Source: JAJZRJ01 sp040757055
GTDB taxonomy: Bacteria; Desulfobacterota; Desulfobulbia; Desulfobulbales; Desulfurivibrionaceae
Reading direction: 5' to 3'
Assembly (NCBI GenBank): GCA_040757055.1
Contig: JBFLXY010000002.1
Span: forward strand, 124,001-188,000
Length of the DNA stretch: 64,000 bases
The position numbers were made by a program, and so were the translations under genes. Below the pieces are notes generated by a model. It had not been told where the DNA came from, did no database searches, and saw only the letters and a program-made list of their open reading frames with translations. Each line of letters opens with the position of its first letter. The first letter of the stretch is position 1. This document shows, piece by piece, positions 35,310 through 44,684 of the stretch.

Positions 35310-35846
35310 TTATTTCGCAGGGGGATATTTCTGGAGCTTGCGCTGCAGGGAGCGGCGATGGATGCCCAGTTTCTGCGCTGCCGCCGAGATGTTGCCGCCG
35401 CAGTCGTGGAGCACCCGGTTGATGTGTTCCCACTCCATCCGCGCCAGGGAGGGCGCCTCGAACTCGCCGTCCTCCGGGGCGACTCCCAGCGATTCGTCGC
35501 GGGCAAAGGCATTGAGGATGTCGTCCACATCCGCCGGCTTGGGCAGATAATAAAGGGCGCCGAGCCGCACTGCCTCGGCAGCGGTGGCAATGCTGCCGTA
35601 GCCGGTGAGCACCACCATCCGCATGGCCGGCGAGGACTTGCTGGCCGCGGCAATGAGTTCCAGGCCGGACCTGCCCGGCATTTTCAGATCGACCACCGCC
35701 ATGGCTGGCTGTTTTGCCGCGATCACCGCCATGGCCTCCTCGTAATTCGCGGCGGTGAAGACGGTAAAGCCGCGCCTGGCAAAGGCCTTGGCCAGGCGCT
35801 CGCGAAAGAGTTCCTCGTCGTCGACCAGAAGGATGGTCTGCTCCAT
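35310..35846 (-). CDS. regA: RegA/ActR-type response regulator
   Basis: 178-residue two-domain regulator. The receiver has LLVDDEE at the N-terminus, the phospho-acceptor D53 in VVDLKMPG, and VVLTGYGS. A Pro-poor linker leads to a short Fis-like helix-turn-helix, NISAAAQKLGIHRRSLQRKL, the RegA/PrrA/ActR signature. It is paired with the RegB-type kinase 29 bp upstream in the same transcript. In known systems this pair responds to quinone redox state and controls anaerobic respiration genes. The divergent molybdoenzyme operon is the obvious local target. Confidence 0.88.
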   Translation of the reverse strand: MEQTILLVDDEELFRERLAKAFARRGFTVFTAANYEEAMAVIAAKQPAMAVVDLKMPGRSGLELIAAASKSSPAMRMVVLTGYGSIATAAEAVRLGALYYLPKPADVDDILNAFARDESLGVAPEDGEFEAPSLARMEWEHINRVLHDCGGNISAAAQKLGIHRRSLQRKLQKYPPAK

Positions 35847-35875
35847 GATAACCCTCCTGTAACCCCCAACGTTAA

Positions 35876-37243
35876 TTATCCGTTCGCGTCCGGCCGGATC
35901 TGACGCAGGGCAAAGGTCAGTCGCACCGTGGTGCCGTCGCCGGGACGCGAGGTGATGGCAAGCCCGCCGCCAAAGCGTTCCGCTGCGGAGCGGGCCAGAT
36001 AGAGACCGAGCCCCAGGCCGCGGCCCGCCTCCTTGGTGGTGAAAAAGGGCTCGCTGACCCTGGCCAGCGTTGTCCCATCCATGCCGCTGCCGTGGTCGCG
36101 CACCTCGAAGAGCAGGTGCGGCCCGTCGAGCCGGCAGATCAGGTCAATGGGTGCCTCCGGCGGCGAGGCATCCAGCCCGTTTTTGAGCAGACCGCGGACG
36201 ATACGGCTCAGGGTGCGGAACGGCATCCGGATGCCCAGGTCGCCCGCCTGGTTGGTGACGCTGATGCGGCATCGCGCCTCGGCGGGCAGGGAGCGCAGGC
36301 ATTCGTCGATTGCCCGCTGGACTGGAAATTCGTCCAGTGTTTCGCCCATGTGTTCGCCGGCATCGGCCGCCATGTGATACAAGATTTCCCGGCATCGGTC
36401 AACCTGGCTGCGGATCAACGCCGCGTCCTCCAGCAGTTCCTGATCCGCGCCCCTTTTCCGCAGGGTGTGGTGCATCTCGCCGGCGGCCACCGCGATGGTC
36501 GCCAGAGGGGTGGAAAACTCATGGGCGGCGCCGGCGGCAAGGGTGGCCAGCGAAGCGAGTTTTTCATTGCGAAGTTTCTGTTCCCGCAGGTCGGCCAGGG
36601 TCTGCTGGTGCTCCTCCAGCGCCTTGCGGATCCGGCCGACGAAAAAGACGATGAAGCCGGCGCTGACCCCGAAGGCGACCAGCATGCCCTGGAGGTGCAC
36701 GGCCATGGGGTCGCGCAGCAGTTCGAGCCCCGCCGGCCGGAAATGGCAGAGGGCGAGGAGGTCGTCCAGGGTGGGGGTGCCGAGATCGTGGGCCGTCATC
36801 TCGTGGTGGGGCAGGAAGAAAAGGGTGGCGTAGGCGAGTACCGTCAGGCCGGTGATGGCCCAGGAATGGCCGGGCCGCATGAGCAGGGCGGCCAGGGTGA
36901 CGTGGACGAGATAGAGCAGGGTGAAGGGATTCATCGGACCGCCGGTATAGTAGAGGAGGGCGGTCAGCAGCAGGATGTCGAGCAGCAGGATCAAGGCGAA
37001 GGTGCGGTCGGCGACGGCGACGCCCCGATCGAGGCGGCGCTGGAAGACAAGGTTGCTCGCGATCTCGAAACCGATGATGGCGAGCAGGATAAAGAGGGGG
37101 ATGTCGATGGCAAAGAGCAGGGAAACGATGCCGATCAGCAGCAGTTGACCGCCGATCGCCCCCCAGCGCAGCCGCAGCAGCCAGCGGAAGGCGACCGGAG
37201 GCGTTCCGGAAGAAACGGGAAGGGGCGGGAGTGGTTCATTCAT
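35876..37243 (-). CDS. regB: RegB/PrrB-type redox-sensing histidine kinase
   Basis: 455-residue membrane kinase. About six membrane segments occupy residues 25-215, including YYTGGPMNPFTLLYLVH, which contains the GGxxNPF quinone-binding motif of RegB. The H-box is AAHEFSTPLATIAV, close to the RegB form HELGTPLATI. A Cys in SQVDRCREIL sits where RegB has its redox-active Cys. The ATPase part has NGLDASP, DHGSGM and GLGLGLYLARS. ATG at 37243 has AGGT upstream. All three hallmarks of RegB (quinone motif, H-box, Cys) are visible, so redox control of the neighbouring respiratory operon is well supported. Confidence 0.9.
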   Translation of the reverse strand: MNEPLPPLPVSSGTPPVAFRWLLRLRWGAIGGQLLLIGIVSLLFAIDIPLFILLAIIGFEIASNLVFQRRLDRGVAVADRTFALILLLDILLLTALLYYTGGPMNPFTLLYLVHVTLAALLMRPGHSWAITGLTVLAYATLFFLPHHEMTAHDLGTPTLDDLLALCHFRPAGLELLRDPMAVHLQGMLVAFGVSAGFIVFFVGRIRKALEEHQQTLADLREQKLRNEKLASLATLAAGAAHEFSTPLATIAVAAGEMHHTLRKRGADQELLEDAALIRSQVDRCREILYHMAADAGEHMGETLDEFPVQRAIDECLRSLPAEARCRISVTNQAGDLGIRMPFRTLSRIVRGLLKNGLDASPPEAPIDLICRLDGPHLLFEVRDHGSGMDGTTLARVSEPFFTTKEAGRGLGLGLYLARSAAERFGGGLAITSRPGDGTTVRLTFALRQIRPDANG

Positions 37244-37587
37244 GCGGCAGACCTGACGGTTGCGGGCCAGTATCTCCTGCCCCGGCGGCTGGTTCCTGGT
37301 GCGACAATTTGCCGCATTTGCAGGGCGGGTTTCCCATGGTATGAGATTCCTGTGTTTTCTTTCCTCTCCCCCGGCGTTCACCGGATGGAGTGCGGATTTT
37401 CCCGGGGCGGCTCCCCCTGGAAAAGGCATCCGCCACCCTTCCGGTGAACGCACGCTATTTGATGGCAGGGCCATCGCCGGTGGAACCCCCTCCAAGGTAC
37501 CACAATTTTTTTCGGCGACACGGCTCTTTTTTTGCGCTTGAAAGAGCCGGGAGGCCGCCACCGGTGGCCGCCTGCCCAGGAGTCAGG
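37244..37587. other. Divergent region, regB / molybdoenzyme operon
   Basis: This 344-bp gap contains a RegA-like box (37300-37316), a 9-bp-stem hairpin (37521-37529 with 37541-37549) and a perfect 12-bp palindrome GCCACCGGTGGC (37557-37568) just before the TorD-like gene. No clear -35/-10 pair or sigma-54 site with correct spacing was found. Confidence 0.45.
37300..37316. promoter_or_regulatory. Candidate RegA-binding site
   Basis: TGCGAC-N5-GCCGCA fits the GCGNC-N(3-9)-GNCGC pattern described for RegA/PrrA-type regulators. It lies between regB and the operon it probably regulates. Confidence 0.45.
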
Positions 37588-38205
37588 ATGCAGCAACGTG
37601 AACAACCGGTGGCCGACGACCACGATTTAGCCAAGCTGACCCCCATTTATCGTTTCCTCGCCCGCTCCATGTCCTTTCCCGAGGCGTCCTGGTTCGATGC
37701 CGCCTATTGCGACGCCCTTTCATCCCTGCTCGACGCGGTGGGATGGCGGGAAGAGGCCGAGGCCATACGACGGCTGGGCGCGGAAGGCGTGCCGGCCATT
37801 GAATCCCTCCAGGTCGAACACACCCGGCTTTTTCTCAACGCTGTTCCCCATGTCATCGCTCCACCGTACGGTTCGCCCTACCTGAGCGACGACGCCATGC
37901 TTTACGGCCCCAGCGCCGTCCGCACCAAACAGTTTTATCGGGAAATGGGCTTCGACCTCCCCGGCGAGGCCGATATCCCGGACCATCTCGTTCTGGAGCT
38001 GGAGTTTCTCGCCCTGCTGGCGGAAGAAGGCCGCGGCGAAGAGGAGACGCTCTTTCTCCGGGACCATTTCCGGCCATGGTTCCCTCATTTCCGGGCGAGG
38101 GTCATGGCAGCGGCTTCTCATCCCTTCTACAGGGTTCTGGTCAATCTTATCGATTTTTTCACAAGGGAGGAACTGGACAATGGCTTTGGATCTGACGAGA
38201 CGTAA
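37588..38205 (+). CDS. TorD/DmsD-family molybdoenzyme chaperone
   Basis: 205-residue all-helical cytoplasmic chaperone of the TorD/NarJ group. The family core appears as VEHTRLFLNAVPHVIAPPYGSPYL, then PDHLVLELEFLALL, and a C-terminal PFYRVLVNLIDFF. It would bind the twin-arginine signal of the following catalytic subunit and help insert the molybdenum cofactor. It overlaps that gene by 26 bp, so the two are tightly coupled. ATG at 37588 has AGGAG at five bases; the longer upstream open frame is not chaperone-like. Confidence 0.87.
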   Translation: MQQREQPVADDHDLAKLTPIYRFLARSMSFPEASWFDAAYCDALSSLLDAVGWREEAEAIRRLGAEGVPAIESLQVEHTRLFLNAVPHVIAPPYGSPYLSDDAMLYGPSAVRTKQFYREMGFDLPGEADIPDHLVLELEFLALLAEEGRGEEETLFLRDHFRPWFPHFRARVMAAASHPFYRVLVNLIDFFTREELDNGFGSDET

Positions 38206-40435
38206 ATTCCTGCAAACCGCTTCCCTGGCGGCGGCAACCGCTGCGGTTTCCGGCTGTTTTGCCGACCGGGCTGCGGCGGCCACGCCGTTTGTCAGGAAAC
38301 CGTTCACCGCCCCCGGCAGTTTTGCCGACACCAAGACCGTGGTGGGAGGCGTCTGCGAGATGTGCTTCTGGCGCTGCCAGGTGGTGGGCAAGGTACGGGA
38401 CGGAAAGCTGGTGAAGCTTGAAGGCAACCCCAAGAGCATCGACAACGGGGTCAGCATCTGCGCCCGTGGCAACGCCGGCGTGAAGCTCCTCTACGATCCG
38501 GATCGCCTGAAATTCCCGATGAAGAACGTGGGCAAACGCGGCGCCCCGGAGTGGAAGCGGATTTCCTGGGACGAGGCGTTGAACGAGTGTGCCACCCGCC
38601 TCAAGGGCGTCGTCGACAAATATGGCCCCCACGGCGTTGCCATCTTCCCCCACGGCTCATCGGCCAAGTACCCCATGACCTTTTTCGAGAACGTGGTCGG
38701 CACCCCCAACAATTCCGAGGCATCCTTCTTCCAGTGCCGCGGCATCCGCGACACCGCCTACGTGGCCACCCTGGAAACCCCGCCGGACGAGAACGTCGAC
38801 ATGGCCAATGCCAAAGCGATCCTGCTGCTGGGCTGCCATTTTGGCGAGAACGTCCATGTCTCCCACGTGAAGCGCTATCTGAAGGGGCTGGAGAACGGCG
38901 CCAGGCTCGTCGTCGTCGATCCCCGCTTCTCCGCCGCTGCGGCCAAGGCGCACATCTGGGTGAAGATCAAGCCCGGCACCGACACCGCCTTTCTGCTGGC
39001 GATGATGAACCACCTGGTCAAGACCGGCAAGTACAACAAGGCTTACGTGGAGGCCAACGGCGTCGGCTTCGACAAGTTCACCGCCGGGATTTCCCACGCC
39101 ACCCTGGACTGGGCCGCCAGAATCTGCGACGTGCCGGCCAGGCAGATCAAAGAGGTGGCCGAGCTGCTGGCGGCCAACGCCCCCAATGTCTCCATCCATC
39201 CGGGTCGCCACGTGAGCTGGTACGGCAACGATTTCCAGCGGCAGCGCGCCCTGGCCTGCCTCACCGGCCTGCTCGGCGCCATCGGCGTCAAGGGCGGCTT
39301 TGTCAAAGGCAAGGGGCCCAAGGTGGGCAAGGCCCCCGGCTGGCCCAAGGTGAACGCGGAGCACGCCGAGGCGCATGCCCTGCACACCATGGCCCAAAAA
39401 TACCAGTTTTCCCCGCCCGGCACCCCCACCGACCTGATCCGCAACGCGGCGGTCACCGGCACGCCCTACCCGATCAAGGGTTTTGTCGCCTGGGGCCAGA
39501 ATCCCATCCAGACCATCCCGGACCAGGCGCTGACCATCAAGATGCTCCAGCAGATGGACTTTGTCATGGTCTGCGACGTCATGCCCACCGACATCACCAT
39601 GTATGCCGACATCCTGCTGCCCGAGTCCTCCTATCTCGAGCGGTATGACCAGATCAAGACCGGCACCCAGTGGGATCTCTCCGGCAGGCAGGAGCAGTAC
39701 ATCGCCGCCCGCATGCCGCTGGTCTCTCCCACCGCGGCCGATCACGAGCGCAAGGACTCGGTGTGGATCACCAACGAACTGGCCCGGCGCATGGGGTACG
39801 GCCAGCACATCCCGGTGCAGTCCGAGGTGGAGATGACCAACAAGATCCTGGCCGGGGCCAGCCTCTCCATCGACCAGCTGGTCGCGGCAGGCGGCATCCA
39901 CGTCCAGCCCGGCACCGAGCCGTACGGCAAGACGCTCAAGGTCAATTTCTTCAGCCAGGAGATCGCCGATGCCGGCTTCCCCGGCGTGCCGACCTTCCTG
40001 CCGGTGCCGGAGCCGCCCAAGGGCTTCGCCCGCCTGGTTTACGGCCGTGCGCCCATGCATACCTTCAACCGCTCCCAGAACAACGCCTGGCTGGTCAACG
40101 AGATGCCGGAGAATCCGGTATGGCTCAACGATGAGGCCGCCAGGAGAATGGGGCTCAAGGATGGCGACCGGATCAGTCTGGTGAACCAGGACGGGGTCAA
40201 GTCCCGCACCACCTCGGTGGTCAAGGTGACGCCCGGCATCCGCAAGGATACTGTGTACATGGCCCATGGATACGGCACCATGAACAAGGCCATGACCCTG
40301 GGCGCCGGCAAGGGCATCGACGATCAGAGCCTGATCAGCAGGAGCGCGGTGGACCCGGAAACCGGGGCGCACGGCATGCGGAACTGCTTTGTCAAATTCA
40401 TCAAGGACGGCAAGGAACTGAGCATTCCGGCCTGA
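38180..40435 (+). CDS. Twin-arginine-exported molybdopterin oxidoreductase (PhsA/PsrA-like)
   Basis: 751-residue catalytic subunit of the DMSO-reductase superfamily, exported folded to the periplasm (TRRKFLQTA at residues 6-14). The N-terminal [4Fe-4S] site is CEMCFWRC (C59, C62, C66) plus CARG (near 94). The likely molybdenum ligand is Cys in QCRGIRDTAY (near 185). Overall it resembles thiosulfate and polysulfide reductase PhsA/PsrA more than nitrate or formate enzymes. Substrate choice within this group (thiosulfate, polysulfide, tetrathionate, arsenate, selenate) cannot be made from sequence alone. It is followed by its Fe-S subunit, with no membrane anchor gene. Confidence 0.85.
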   Translation: MALDLTRRKFLQTASLAAATAAVSGCFADRAAAATPFVRKPFTAPGSFADTKTVVGGVCEMCFWRCQVVGKVRDGKLVKLEGNPKSIDNGVSICARGNAGVKLLYDPDRLKFPMKNVGKRGAPEWKRISWDEALNECATRLKGVVDKYGPHGVAIFPHGSSAKYPMTFFENVVGTPNNSEASFFQCRGIRDTAYVATLETPPDENVDMANAKAILLLGCHFGENVHVSHVKRYLKGLENGARLVVVDPRFSAAAAKAHIWVKIKPGTDTAFLLAMMNHLVKTGKYNKAYVEANGVGFDKFTAGISHATLDWAARICDVPARQIKEVAELLAANAPNVSIHPGRHVSWYGNDFQRQRALACLTGLLGAIGVKGGFVKGKGPKVGKAPGWPKVNAEHAEAHALHTMAQKYQFSPPGTPTDLIRNAAVTGTPYPIKGFVAWGQNPIQTIPDQALTIKMLQQMDFVMVCDVMPTDITMYADILLPESSYLERYDQIKTGTQWDLSGRQEQYIAARMPLVSPTAADHERKDSVWITNELARRMGYGQHIPVQSEVEMTNKILAGASLSIDQLVAAGGIHVQPGTEPYGKTLKVNFFSQEIADAGFPGVPTFLPVPEPPKGFARLVYGRAPMHTFNRSQNNAWLVNEMPENPVWLNDEAARRMGLKDGDRISLVNQDGVKSRTTSVVKVTPGIRKDTVYMAHGYGTMNKAMTLGAGKGIDDQSLISRSAVDPETGAHGMRNCFVKFIKDGKELSIPA

Positions 40436-40502
40436 GCCGCTGCCGGTATCCGCTGACTGCAAGCAATCAGAATAACTTCTGTACATTTATGGAGGTATTA
40501 CC

Positions 40503-41324
40503 GTGAGTCAATACGGAATGATCATAGATCTCGACAAATGCGTCGGCTGCCACGCCTGTTCCATTGCCTGCCGCGCGGAATGGGAGGTGCCCACCGGCAA
40601 GGACTCCGCCGACCGCGAGCGGCGGCGGAACTGGGTGAACCGCCTCGGTCCCAGCAAGACCCCCCACGGACTCTCTTCCACCTATTATCCCGGCCTCTGC
40701 AACCACTGCGACAAGCCGGCCTGCGTCGACGTCTGCCCGGCGGACAAGGTGGAAATGACCTTCACCGACCCGAAGAGCGGGGCCAGGAAGACCATGCAGG
40801 TGGCCGCCACCTGGAAGGACCCCTTCGACGGTACCGTCCAGATCGACAAGGAGCGGTGCATCGGCTGCGGCGCCTGTGCCGATGCCTGCCCCTACAACGC
40901 GCGCTACGTCAACGAAGAGGGGGCCGAGCCCAAGGCCGACAAATGTACTTTCTGCGTCGAACGTTTGGCCCAGGGGCTGGAACCGGCCTGTGTGCAGACC
41001 TGTCTTGCCCGGGCCCGCATCTTCGGCGACCTTGCCGACCCCAACTCCGAGGTGGCCAAATATGTGAAGAAGGGCGCGGTGCGGCTGGAGAGCAGCAAGG
41101 TGAAGATCGGGCCCAATGTCCGCTACTACGGCAGCAAGCGTGACATCCACCTGCTGACCGCCACCTCCACGCCGAAGAGCATGCCGCAGGCCAATCTGCG
41201 CCGGACCATGATGGCGCAGGTCATGAAATCCACGGCGCAGCAGGTCAAAAACCTCGGCCTGCTCGGTCTGGCCGGGGCGTTGGTGGTGCAGGGTCTGAAG
41301 GACGAGGGAGACGATACAAAGTAG
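40503..41324 (+). CDS. Four-cluster ferredoxin-type subunit (PhsB/DmsB-like)
   Basis: 273-residue electron-transfer subunit. Four Cys sets are visible: CVGCHACSIAC, CNHCDKPACVDVC, CIGCGACADAC and CTFCVERLAQG with CVQTC, as in PhsB/DmsB. It has no signal sequence, so it would travel through the Tat system bound to the catalytic subunit. The last 55 residues extend beyond the usual subunit and include a short hydrophobic stretch (NLGLLGLAGALVVQGL) that might touch the membrane or a partner. It would accept electrons from a quinol-oxidising membrane protein, none of which is adjacent. Confidence 0.88.
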   Translation: MSQYGMIIDLDKCVGCHACSIACRAEWEVPTGKDSADRERRRNWVNRLGPSKTPHGLSSTYYPGLCNHCDKPACVDVCPADKVEMTFTDPKSGARKTMQVAATWKDPFDGTVQIDKERCIGCGACADACPYNARYVNEEGAEPKADKCTFCVERLAQGLEPACVQTCLARARIFGDLADPNSEVAKYVKKGAVRLESSKVKIGPNVRYYGSKRDIHLLTATSTPKSMPQANLRRTMMAQVMKSTAQQVKNLGLLGLAGALVVQGLKDEGDDTK

Positions 41325-41351
41325 ATCCGCGATTTTTCAGGTTGGAGAGAC

Positions 41352-41385
41352 AAAAGGCCCGCCTCCGTCAGGAAGCGGGCCTTTT
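41352..41385. terminator. Bidirectional terminator
   Basis: AAAAGGCCCGC (41352-41362) and GCGGGCCTTTT (41375-41385) form a perfect 11-bp stem with A and T runs on either side. It serves the convergent Fe-S subunit and HD-GYP genes. Confidence 0.85.
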
Positions 41386-41410
41386 GCGTGAAGAGAGAGA
41401 GAGAAGAAAA

Positions 41411-42382
41411 TCAGCAGCAGGGGGGGCTGCCGTTGTACTGCCCACCGAGGAAGGTGACAAATTCGGTGAACTTCTTGTGTTCAAAATGACCCACCATCTC
41501 CTCCTTCATGAGCATGAGGGCATTGAAGGGGGAGCGGGCATTGGCGTAAGGCCGCTCGGTGGTGAGGGCGTCGTAGACGTCGGCAATGGTGGCGACCTTG
41601 ACGCAGTCGGAGATCTGATCTTCCCTGAGGCCGTATGGATACCCCCGGCCGTTGATCTTTTCGTGGTGGTGGAGGATCACCTCCAGCGACCGGTCGGGCA
41701 GGAAGCCCCGCATCAGGTTATAGCCCATCAGCGGATGGCCTTTCATGACCTCGAACTCGGCATCCGTGAGCCGGCCCGGTTTGTTGAGGATGCGGTCGTC
41801 GATTTCGCTTTTGCCCACATCGTGGAGCAGGCAGCCCAGGGCGCATTCCTGGAGGTCGCTTTCGGAGCCGTTGCCGATCATCAGCCACAGGCCGATGAAA
41901 AAGACCGAGACGTTGATGCAGTGGGAAAAGGTATAGTAGTCCCGGGAGCCGAGCCTGAGGATGGAGGGGATCGACTCGTAGCTGGTCAGCGCGAAGCGGA
42001 TGATGCTGTCGGAGATGTTCCGGGCCCGCTGGAGATTTTCACCGCTGCGCGGATCATCGAAGACATCGATCATGATCTCCTTGGCACAGGTGTAGATGAC
42101 CTCGGACTTTTTCTGGAGCGGGATGGCGGCGTCGTCGATCAGGGCGCCAATGGAGCCCTCCATGAAGAGCTGGAACCGCTTGTAGTCCCGCTTGTCCACG
42201 AAAAGCTGGCCCAGCTGTCTGCGCCGCAGGGTCTCCTTGATGTTGGAGACGCTGGAGTCCTTGCCCACCAGCAGGACGGGAGTGTCGTCGCTCGAGCGCA
42301 CCGTGTAGATGTTGAAGTCAAGCACCCGGTCGTCGGCAACCAGATACTCCTTGTTGATGCGCACCAGATTTTTCAGGCGCAT
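41411..42382 (-). CDS. HD-GYP domain protein, probable cyclic di-GMP phosphodiesterase
   Basis: 323-residue cytoplasmic protein. An N-terminal domain of about 110 residues (RLKNLVRINKEYLVADDRV) resembles the accessory domain found in other stand-alone HD-GYP proteins. The catalytic part has LLHDVGKSE (the HD pair) and HHEKINGRGYPYGL (the GYP motif), so it should hydrolyse cyclic di-GMP. The C-terminus is Cys-rich (PPCC). ATG at 42382 was chosen with GGGGG upstream. It is divergent from uvrC. A link with the cyclic-nucleotide-domain PilB in this window is possible but speculative. Confidence 0.88.
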   Translation of the reverse strand: MRLKNLVRINKEYLVADDRVLDFNIYTVRSSDDTPVLLVGKDSSVSNIKETLRRRQLGQLFVDKRDYKRFQLFMEGSIGALIDDAAIPLQKKSEVIYTCAKEIMIDVFDDPRSGENLQRARNISDSIIRFALTSYESIPSILRLGSRDYYTFSHCINVSVFFIGLWLMIGNGSESDLQECALGCLLHDVGKSEIDDRILNKPGRLTDAEFEVMKGHPLMGYNLMRGFLPDRSLEVILHHHEKINGRGYPYGLREDQISDCVKVATIADVYDALTTERPYANARSPFNALMLMKEEMVGHFEHKKFTEFVTFLGGQYNGSPPCC

Positions 42383-42695
42383 GGTTCCCCCGTTCGTCGT
42401 GCAGGCAGAGAGGCTTCGAATCCCTTGCCCCAACCATATTGGAAAAACCATGCCAGTCCCGGACCTGGTTCTTTTTCCTGTCGCAACAAAGGGTTGCGTG
42501 GAGAGGGCGGCGGGCAACCCCATAAAGTTTTATTGATGCGCAGAGCGGAACGGTTCTGGTCGCTGCGGCGGGCGCGGAAGGCGACCCATCAACCCGGATG
42601 ACGGATCAAGAATTCTTGTCGGGCTTTGGAGGGCCATGACCGGCAGGCGTGTGGCTGGAAAGAAAATGTGGTATGAAGGCGGGGAAGGAGACCCC
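42383..42695. other. Divergent intergenic region, HD-GYP / uvrC
   Basis: This 313-bp gap should hold two promoters. I found only small inverted repeats (CGCAAC/GTTGCG at 42482-42498, GGGTTGC/GCAACCC at 42491-42520) and no convincing promoter. No gene or RNA is visible. Confidence 0.35.
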
Positions 42696-44558
42696 ATGCC
42701 GCGTCAGTCCCATGCCACATCCCCGCCCTTTGCGCTGGGCCGCGACTTCCTCGCCACCGTGGCCGAGGCGCCGGGGGTCTACCTGATGCGGGACGCAGGC
42801 GGCACCGTGCTCTACGTCGGCAAGGCGGTCAACCTCCGGAAGCGCCTCGCCTCCTATGCCCGCCATTCTGGCGGCGATCTCTCCAAGACCGCCATGCTGC
42901 TTTCCCGGATCCGGACCATCGAGACCATCCTCACCCGCACCGAAAAGGAGGCCCTGATCCTGGAGGCCGCCCTCATCAAGCAGCACCGGCCCAAATACAA
43001 TGTGATCCTGCGCGACGACAAGAACTACCCTCTCATCAAGGTGACGGTGCAGGAGGAATGGCCGCGGGTGGTGATGACCCGGCGGCGGGTGCCTGACGGC
43101 GCCCGTTATTTCGGCCCCTTTGCCTCGCCCGGCGCCATGTGGGAAACCTTGCGCCTGCTCAATGAGCTTTTTCCCTTGCGCCGCTGCAAAGGAGGATCGT
43201 TCAGCCGTCAGACCCGCGCCTGCCTCAATTTCCAGCTCGGCCGCTGCCTGGCCCCCTGCGTCGGCCGCATCAGCCACGCCGACTACCTCGCCATGGTCGA
43301 GGGTGTGCTCCTCGTGCTGGAGGGGAGAACCGGGCAGCTGCTGACGGCACTGACCAGCCGGATGGAACAGGCGGCCCGGGAACTCCGCTTTGAGGAGGCG
43401 GCCCGCTGCCGCGACCGTCTCCGATCGGTTCGTCAGACCTTGGAAAAACAGGTGGTGCTGGCCGCGCATCGCCGCGATCAGGATGTCTTCGGCCTGGTCC
43501 GGCAGGGCAGCGGGGTGGCGGTGATGGTGCTCTTCATCCGTCAGGGGGTGCTGAGCGGCCGGCAGAGTTATTTCCTCACCGATCCGGTGGGGGACGATGC
43601 CTCGCTCCTGGCGGAACTCCTGCCACGGTTTTATGAACCCGGCCGCCTTGTGCCCCGGGAAATCCTGATCCCCTTTGCCGTGGAGGAGATGGCCACCATT
43701 GCCGAGTGGCTCGGTGAGCGGGAAGGGAAACGGGTTACCATCGCGGCCCCGCAACGGGGGGACAAGGCCCGGCTCATCGAGATGGCCAACGCCAATGCCG
43801 AACAGCTCTTCGCCGAACAGAGGCAGAGGGCCCATTCCTGGGAGAGGTTGGCGGGGGAATTGCAAAAGGCTCTGCATCTGGCACAACCGCCGCACGCCAT
43901 CGAATGCCTCGACATCTCCAACCTGGGCGGCAGGCAGGCGGTGGGATCACTGGTCCGCTTCGAGGCGGGAGAAGAGAAAAAGTCCGGCTACCGCCATTAC
44001 CGCATCCGCGCCATGAAAACGCCGGATGATTACGCCATGATGGCCGAGGTGCTGGCGCGCCGCCTCTCGCGCGGCCAAGACGAGGGCGGGCTGCCGGACC
44101 TGCTGCTCCTCGACGGAGGCAAGGGGCAGCTCAATATCGCCGTGCGGGCGATGGCAGAGGCAGGACTCGCCGGAACACCGGAACTGGCAGCCATTGCCAA
44201 GGAACGCGAGGCCGAAGGGGAGAAGCTTTTCCGGCCCGGCCGCAGGAATCCCATCCTGCTGCCGCGCCACTCGCCGGCATTGCTTTATCTCATGCGCATC
44301 CGCGACGAGGCCCACCGTTACGGCATCACCTTCCATAAGCGATTGCGCAGCAAGGCAACCCTCACCTCGGCGCTGGACGCCGTTCCCGGTATCGGTCCGG
44401 CCAAGAAGAAGGCCCTGCTCAGCCATTTCGGCAGCCTGCGCGCCCTGGCTGCCGCAGATCCTGCCGAGATCGCCGCGGTGCCGGGCATCGGCCCGGCCCT
44501 GGCTCGGGTCATCCACCAGGGGGTGCAGCCGGCTGCGTCCAGCGGCCCGTCACCTTGA
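42696..44558 (+). CDS. uvrC: Excinuclease ABC subunit C
   Basis: 620-residue UvrC of nucleotide excision repair. The N-terminal GIY-YIG nuclease reads PGVYLMRDAGGTVLYVGKAV; a Cys-containing stretch (CLNFQLGRCLAPCVG) follows, then the UvrB-binding UVR motif (EQAARELRFEEAARCRDRL), the RNase-H-like endonuclease (ECLDISNLGG, LLLDGGKGQL) and a C-terminal double helix-hairpin-helix (VPGIGPAKKKALL, VPGIGPALARVI). Length and order are standard. ATG at 42696 has GGGGAAGGAG upstream; an in-frame ATG at 42636 would add 20 unrelated residues. Confidence 0.96.
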   Translation: MPRQSHATSPPFALGRDFLATVAEAPGVYLMRDAGGTVLYVGKAVNLRKRLASYARHSGGDLSKTAMLLSRIRTIETILTRTEKEALILEAALIKQHRPKYNVILRDDKNYPLIKVTVQEEWPRVVMTRRRVPDGARYFGPFASPGAMWETLRLLNELFPLRRCKGGSFSRQTRACLNFQLGRCLAPCVGRISHADYLAMVEGVLLVLEGRTGQLLTALTSRMEQAARELRFEEAARCRDRLRSVRQTLEKQVVLAAHRRDQDVFGLVRQGSGVAVMVLFIRQGVLSGRQSYFLTDPVGDDASLLAELLPRFYEPGRLVPREILIPFAVEEMATIAEWLGEREGKRVTIAAPQRGDKARLIEMANANAEQLFAEQRQRAHSWERLAGELQKALHLAQPPHAIECLDISNLGGRQAVGSLVRFEAGEEKKSGYRHYRIRAMKTPDDYAMMAEVLARRLSRGQDEGGLPDLLLLDGGKGQLNIAVRAMAEAGLAGTPELAAIAKEREAEGEKLFRPGRRNPILLPRHSPALLYLMRIRDEAHRYGITFHKRLRSKATLTSALDAVPGIGPAKKKALLSHFGSLRALAAADPAEIAAVPGIGPALARVIHQGVQPAASSGPSP

Positions 44559-44684
44559 CGGCCGAGGATTAGCTGTTGCGTTTTGATCCTCAAAAAATTA
44601 TGTTGCTTTGGTTTTGCCGACTGAATAGATTGCTCATCTTGTCTCATTACTGGCACCTGCTGCCGTTTTCACGAGGATGATACG

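Noticed and set aside
37289..37316. Sigma-54 promoter upstream of the TorD-like gene (TGGTGCG...TTGC)
   Set aside because: The GG-GC distance is one base too long and the match is poor; the sequence is better read as a RegA-type site.
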